DNA from: Elysia marginata
Taxonomy: Eukaryota; Mollusca; Gastropoda; Plakobranchidae
Direction of reading: 5' to 3'
Assembly (NCBI GenBank): GCA_019649035.1
Contig: BMAT01010472.1
Location: 180,142 to 202,057, forward strand
DNA: 21,916 bases
Numbering within the stretch: position 1 is the stretch's first letter; each line of letters starts with the position of its first letter. Below the pieces are notes generated by a model. That model saw only the letters and a list, made by a program, of their open reading frames with translations, ran no database searches and was not told the DNA's origin. The translations under genes were made by a program, and so were the position numbers. Below, piece after piece: positions 12,301 to 19,300 of this stretch.

Positions 12301-15300
12301 TTTACTTTAAAAACCTTAATAATTTAATTGCATTAACATTTGTTATCAGTGGATCAACTTCAAGACAAGATAAGTGGTTTAAAGATAAAAAAAAATAAGC
12401 ATTTTGATTCACCAGGATTTCTATTTCTTGAGTGTCTAAAAAGGACATCCCTGATTTTATCATCACTTGACAATAGCCCTGCTGAGTCAGATGCCATAAC
12501 TTAACGATAAATAAAACAAGAGCAGTAAAAATTTGGTTTCTTTTATTCCAAAATTAATGATATTATCCTTACAGTAGGATTTCTTTGTGATGTTAAAAAA
12601 CAAAACAAAAAAAACCACAAGGGCCATTCATTGAATTTTTTCTGGCATTCAACTTTTTGGGGCTGTCAAAGAGACATACTTTCGAACACTGAGATCAAAG
12701 TATCTTTCACCAACTTAAAATCTCTTGATCTTGGCAGCAAAGAGCACTTTTCACGAAAGACCTAAAACACCTTTAAAAGTGCTTTACAGCATATTCATAT
12801 TTGAAAGAAAAAAAAGGGATAAATAAAAACTAAGAAATTTTACTTTTGATTGAGAGATGACGAGGAGTCTGCCTCAGCCGTTTCATTCTGAGTTTCCTTG
12901 GTATCGGTGGTTGTCTTTCCGTCTGTACTGCCCTGAGCAGGACTGGGAGAAGACGAGGGAGAAGGCAAGGAGTCGTTCATTGCAACATTAACATCAGCTT
13001 GCCCCTCAGCTTGATCCTGAGTTTGGCTAATCAAAAAAACAAAGTCATCAATGATTGTATTCAGGAACAACCAGTTATGAGGCTTAGGGACTAGCTAGTG
13101 TAAATGCTAGGAAAAAGAAAGAAAGGGAAGGGACATTTAAAGTCTTTCTGTGAAGACTCAAAAGTTTATATCTTTCCCCACAACAGGCACACACTTAATC
13201 AAACTGGGCTATTATTTCAGAGAGTTGCAGTACAGCTGCCTTTTAGAACCAAAAGTATTAGCTTTCTATAAATGGATACCCAATTTACCGTTGGGCATAC
13301 CAATGAAGTTAAGGATAAATGGCTTTGATGCTATTAGAGCAAGGCCGTTTTGACCAATGATCTAGGGGGCTACCCTCTGTTTTTGAGAAGGGGAGGCAGA
13401 ATGAAGGTTACTGATCAAGCACAAGCAAAAACAATTCACTTTGTAGACTTCAAAATTTCATACTCAATTCGGGCTGCCTCAAAGAATTTTGGGTTTTTTT
13501 TTGGTTGGCAACTTCATATATTATGCACTAAATTCATTTGGAAATAAAATCTTGCATCTATAAAGTTATTGCCCTTAAAAAAATATATATTTCATTTATA
13601 AATCATAAAACTTGATAGGCTGCTTGCTTTGAATCTAAGCAATAAATGAAAATAAAATGTACATGTATATAAGTTGAACAATGCTATAGCTCTCTCAACA
13701 AAATATTTACCTTGCTCCTCTTAGTTCATTTATTTCATAGCAGGAACTAACTTTTCCCAATTTTCTGTTTTCATGAACCACATTTAGATGAAGAAACATA
13801 CAGTGACCAAAGAAATTATACCTGGAGACTTGAGCATCTACATTTGAAGACTTGGGTGATGACTGGGTTTGGGGTGTAACAGAACTTTCAGACTGGGATG
13901 GTAAAGATGCATCCAGAGTTGAGGATGACATCTGACTGTTGCCTCCATCCCCATCCCCAGCCGGGACGTGGCTTAAACTTGGTGAGGTTGAGTCAGGCTG
14001 GGGTTCAGGGCTTCTACTACTGTTTCTCTGCTGTGTTTTCTCAAGGCCTTCATCGGCGGCAGTGACAGAAAGATCCTTTTTGCTGACATCACTTGAGTCT
14101 GAAATGGTGGCATCTGTGAGCCAGAGAATGCATCTTTTGATAATTTCTAAATATTCTCTTTATCAAAGACTGATATAAAAATCCTTTCTTCCTGTAAGCT
14201 TTCAAGAATTAAAATTGTGTTTCTGTGATTTATTCATCTCTCTGCCTTTTATTAAACACTTGGGTTCTTTTCAGTCCCCTTTGGGTAAGGCATTTGTTTT
14301 GCTTGATTTTTTCTCTGCACACGACTTATAACTTCGAAATTAATCCCAGGTCCAAACAAAAAAATCTTACCCGGTAAAGTTACAGTGACAGAGAGAGTAG
14401 ATGATGTGGGAGTTTTGTCTTGATCTTGACTGTTTGAAGACACAACTGGAGACAAAAGATAAAATCAAACAATACATTTGTTGTTTTTTTTATGCATCAT
14501 GATGTGCATGTAAATTTAATGAGACCTTTCAAAATACTTTTAGAGGGAAAAATTTATGACTCTTTACATATGCTTGATCACCATCTGAGATATTTTTCAT
14601 CATATTTTTATTAAGTCTCATTCACCCAATAGATGTAATACTATAGAGGACATGTTATCATTTTGTTCAAAATCATGCAAAAGAGTTACTTTTATTTTCA
14701 TCACAAACCAGCACTGGAAAATCACATTTATAGAATAAGGGAGGAAAACAAGGAAATTTCTTTGTACTTGATCCAATCTTTCATAAATAAATGAAACAAA
14801 GAACAACTGAGACTTTTCCCCATTGGATTTTTTGCTTTTCTTAAACAGAGTTAAATAGCAAAAATAAGGATACATTGCTTTAAAAAATCTTGTATGGAAG
14901 GAAACTGAAGTGCAATTTCTAGAATCTTCCATGTCATGAATTTAGAGCAGACAAAATTCAACATGAAAAGAGTCTTTTTTTCTTCAATGTGTAAGTAGTG
15001 CAGCAAAAATGCCTTTGGTACAAGATTTCATAATAAGGAATGGAGGTGTAATTACCATATGCACTTCCCCTAGTATTTTCTGTAGTATCCATGGGGTCAG
15101 GTGAGCTACTTCTGGGACCTCCTTGACTTCTGGATGAATGTAAAGAGGACAAAAAATTATTTCAATTGCTGATTTAGGATCAATGAGGAGAGGAGGGTAT
15201 TACCTATGGATTTAGTACCATCAAACATTTTTTTTTAAATGTATTCAACCCTTTACATCAAAATAAAGCCTTACCAAATTTTTATTACATATTTTTACAA

Positions 15301-16268
15301 AATATATCTTTGTCTTTCACAATTGCATTCCTTTTAAAGAAATCTGGTATAGGGGTAACTCTATAGTCGACAAAAGGTGGGACATATTAAAGGAATACGT
15401 TTTTTACAAACTTTCTCTCTGCCCATGGCAACTGGACCGAGAAGCAACATCTTTTATTCTGGCTTAAAGATAAGTGACATGACCATGTGTTCTGTCTCAT
15501 TTATATAAAAACAAAGATGGGCTTTTCCCTACCAAATATTGTCTAGTTCTATCATACTACAGTGAAATCCTGTAAAGATAACCTCTCTTGGCCTGTAAAA
15601 AAAAAAGTTTATCTTAACCAAAGTTTTATATTACGGAATAACATTTTTTTTTAAATGAAAAGGGACTAAAATATGGTTGATATTAAACAAAAGTTTATCT
15701 TGAACAGGATTTCACTGGTTGTGAAATATACAATTTTATAAATGCCTATGTTGCTTTACTTCTACATTCCAGAAGGTTTTCTAATTTAAGCAAACAAACA
15801 AATAGCATTTTGAGAGAATTACATAATTATCAAGGTAGTATTTTAAATGCTTACTCTCAGGAAAATGGTCTCAGGTTGCTTAATGACACTTATGAAAATG
15901 ATGTTACTAAAACTGATTACAATTCTATTCCCCAGTGGCATGTATGCACTCACGTAGACAGCTTATCTCCTTCAAAGTAGGAGAAATCTGCCCAGCCTTC
16001 TGATGACTCTCCCGGTATACTTGAAAAGTCAGCCCAGCCTTCATCATCGCCCAGAGATTGAGAGGAGGAAACTGTGGCAGCAGATATGGAGGTCACAGCT
16101 GAGCTTGAGACAGTTGGTTTATCCCATGGAGTGGATGTGTCCATAGCAATGTGCTCAGAGGGAGAGCTAGAATCTGCAGGCCATGGATCTACACATCACA
16201 AGCAAAAACGCACCAATGAGGTATACTAACACAGTTTAGAAGAAGAGTCAGAAATCATTTGTGCCAAT

Positions 16269-16302
<34 letters not shown>

Positions 16303-19300
16303 ACACACATTTACTTAGCCTTGCCACTATTTCATGGGAGAAGTAAGAAAAATTTCAGTGATTAAGGTATATTTTTCCTTGCACAAACTGAAAATGTATG
16401 ATGTATACCAACTCTATTTCAAAGCATCAGATTAATGAAAACTTATTTTATGCGGCATAAGGCTGTCCCCTTTTAGAGTCATAAATTTGGCCTAAAGAAA
16501 ATAAAAAAACAAAGAAGAACTGCTAGAACGCTAGAGGCAAACAAAGCTTACTGTCAACATCCATTCCTTCTGTGGGCTGCTGCCTTATTTTGACAGGTGA
16601 ATCCAACTCCTCTCCACTGTCTGTGCTATCTTCCTCATCACTACTGTTGCATCGTGCTTTTTCTGCTTGCAGGCGTCTGCTGGTGGAATTAGGGAAATAA
16701 TTTCCAAGTGCAATAAGTTATAAAAATGTAAATAAAATGGGTTAATCAAGGACAGCTACTGGCTGAAAATCAAGAAGCCTTCAAACATTTAGAAGCAATG
16801 TTCATCTCTGTTCTTCTAATTCCTTCAAAAGCAGTGACAAATCAAAAAAAAAAAAAAAAACATAAAAAACAAAGCAATTGAACATTATCAACTCATCTAG
16901 TCTACCAAGTATACATCTTTTAATCTTTATCTTTACCTCATAAAATATACTTAACTCACCCTGCTCGCGCTTGTTGAACATTGTTATCAAATGTGATGGG
17001 CTTCTCTTCCCAAATATCCTCATCACTGTCATCATTATCAAACTGCTGGATTCTTTCATTACAGAGCTGCTCAAACACGGTGGCTGTGCTGGGCTGCTGT
17101 ATGTCAAGAGAAGGAAGAAACCACAGGATTTAAAACAACTTCAAACAGCAGAAGAGTAATTTCAAAACTCTTGACTTGAATCTTACATTTAAACTTTCAA
17201 TGTCGTTTTTCACGTTATGGAATCACTTTGATGAGGTCTTATGAAATTGAAAGGAAAAAAGGAAAAAAAAAATCAAAATTGCCTCAAGAAATAGGCTAAA
17301 CACCTCAAGTTGAGGGTTTCCAAGTTATACTAATTTCAAATAGTAAGTATCAATGTTAAACTTATCTAAATGCCTCAACCTATATAATTGCAAAATTATG
17401 CAACTTACATTTGTACTATTGACTTGAATGTCAGATTCAATACTGGATATCCTGTCAGAAAATGCTGCTCTGTTTGAGGGACACAGAAAGAAAGAAAATT
17501 AAAATTCATATTGCAAGCTCTTTTCCAAGTTAAAGTAAACCAGAAAGTGCCCAATTTACTAGATCTAATTTTCAAAAGAATTTTTTGAAGAATAGATCTC
17601 ATTGATCTCTTGTTTTCCAAATGCAATTAGTCATGCCAAATTTAAGATATCATTCAGGTTTTTTCACTGCTTTTAAAGGGCATTAAGGAGCTTTCAAATA
17701 TTGTCTATGTCTTTTTGTGTCAAAATTCTGTATCGCGTCTCAATTTGTGGGAACTTCAAGCAAATATTTATTCATAAGATCAAACTCTACTTGATGAATA
17801 AGGATTTATTAGGCCATGTGTGATAGAGTAGGGTGATCTTCATTTAACATAAAGTTTTAGGTAATCATTTGCAATGTTCAAAGTCATTTAATCTTAACTT
17901 CAGCTTACTCAATCTTTTCATCTTGTTCAGCAAACTCCTCATCATTGAAACCAAATTGATCTATAAAATTGCTTGTCATTTGCTGCAACTGATAGTCCGA
18001 GAAGGCCTGGGAAAGACAAGTAGGGAGACCCAGACACGTCATTTTATTATGAGGGTCTTATGAACACAAGGACCTAAAAGGCTATCTTTTAATGACACAA
18101 ACAATCAAAACATTCATTATTCAGTATCCATCTCTTTTTTTTTTGTTTGTTGTTGTTACATCTCAACACAAAAAGTTAAACGCAAAAATATATAAATAAA
18201 GGAAAGGTCTTGATTTCTAACAAAAGTTGTCAAATTTTAATATTACAAAAAGAGTGTTTTAATAAACACAAATACCCTTTATTCATAACAACAAACCGAT
18301 AAGCTTACAATGAGAAAAATAGATTCTAATTGAAATAATACATGGATTTAAAACAAATTTCTTAAAAGCCCACAGCTTTCTACAGCCAATAATTTTTTGA
18401 AATTCAATTCTCCACAAAGTGGAGCTGTTACAAAGTATCCCTCAGATGGGCCAACTTTAATGTCAAATCCCTAAGAGATGCAGATACTACGAACATTGCT
18501 CATTAGAGGAAAATGTCCATTAGAAAACGACTATATTGGTACCAGTCTTGGCTATTATTTTTTACCTACATCTTTCTTTGACATAAAACGACAAGTGGCT
18601 CTCTATTTCTCCTGGTTTCCCTGTCACACGTCTCTCTCATTTCTTTAGTTTTCCCAATGTCAAATGACTCTCTAATTTTCATAGTTTTCCCTATGACAAA
18701 TGGCTATTATTTCTGTAGGTTTCCCCGCCATTCTAGGTAGTAGCTCGTGTTTATTTTGTGTATGTTGAACATCCTTTCTTTGAAAAAACTGAAACTAGTA
18801 TCCTTCATACCACGCAGAAATAGGTAAAGTAAAATGATAACTGAATAAACATTTCAACTCTATAAAGTTCCAAATGAAATTTCAACCAAAGATCTCACCT
18901 GCTGCATAGCAGTGTCCTGTGGGAAAGGAATGTCTTTGAAATCAGCATCATCATCCTCGCTGCTGGAAGCTAAAGGATGACCCCGCATCTATTTTGCAGC
19001 AATTGACGGGGAGGTGGAGGGGGCAACAGAAACACTTTGGTTCAGAATTTACTAACACAGGTAAAGAAGGTGATGGAATAAATTCTTATTTATTTTCCTC
19101 TATTCCACTATTCCAAGAAGTCCTACTGTATAAAGAAAAACATTTGGTGATTGGTGAATGATCATTTTACATTAAAAATTTATCAATCATTTTCTACACA
19201 ACTGTGTGAGACAAAGGCTCTGCAAAGGAAATCTCACCAATTCTATTGTATTTTTCTTGTTGATTTCTGCCAATGAACCCATAACAAATGCTTCCCATTT

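Larger units (their letters stand above)
8252..12843 (-). other. PPP6R3: Intron 14 of PPP6R (4.6 kb)
   Basis: The largest intron in the window, phase 2, donor GTAAAA and acceptor CACAG. It holds the C14/CA microsatellite, the N gap and a GC-richer patch at about 11270-11340. I found no further exon: open frames within it (e.g. around 9468-9912) have no plausible splice partners or protein resemblance. An exon hidden by the gap cannot be excluded. Confidence 0.75.
14446..15953 (-). other. PPP6R3: Introns 10 and 11 of PPP6R (824 and 610 bp)
   Basis: Spans 15130-15953 and 14446-15055. Intron 10 carries the MITE-like element. Intron 11 has an open stretch at 14618-14932, but it has no conserved sequence and no matching splice sites, so it is treated as chance. 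Confidence 0.75.
16189..17908 (-). other. PPP6R3: Introns 6-9 of PPP6R (439, 312, 280 and 363 bp)
   Basis: Spans 17470-17908, 17097-17408, 16680-16959 and 16189-16551. AT-rich, GT-AG. They contain an A17 run at 16844-16860 and the A29 run, and no exon beyond those listed. Confidence 0.75.

Noticed and set aside
13711-13719. A 9 bp microexon between exons M and N
   Set aside because: An AAG precedes AGGAGCAAG, but no pyrimidine tract is present; a simple donor extension of exon M explains the open frame better.
14618-14932. 104-codon minus-strand open stretch in intron 11
   Set aside because: Rich in Phe, Leu and Lys from AT-rich DNA; lacks splice sites of the right phase; exons K and L already join perfectly without it.
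16271-16299. Poly(A) tail of a retroposed gene or SINE
   Set aside because: No body with gene or SINE features and no flanking direct repeats were seen.
18490-18525. Possible third MITE end (CATTAGAGG and TGTCCATTAG) in intron 5
   Set aside because: Recalls the inner parts of pogo-like ends, but no matching inverted partner was found nearby.
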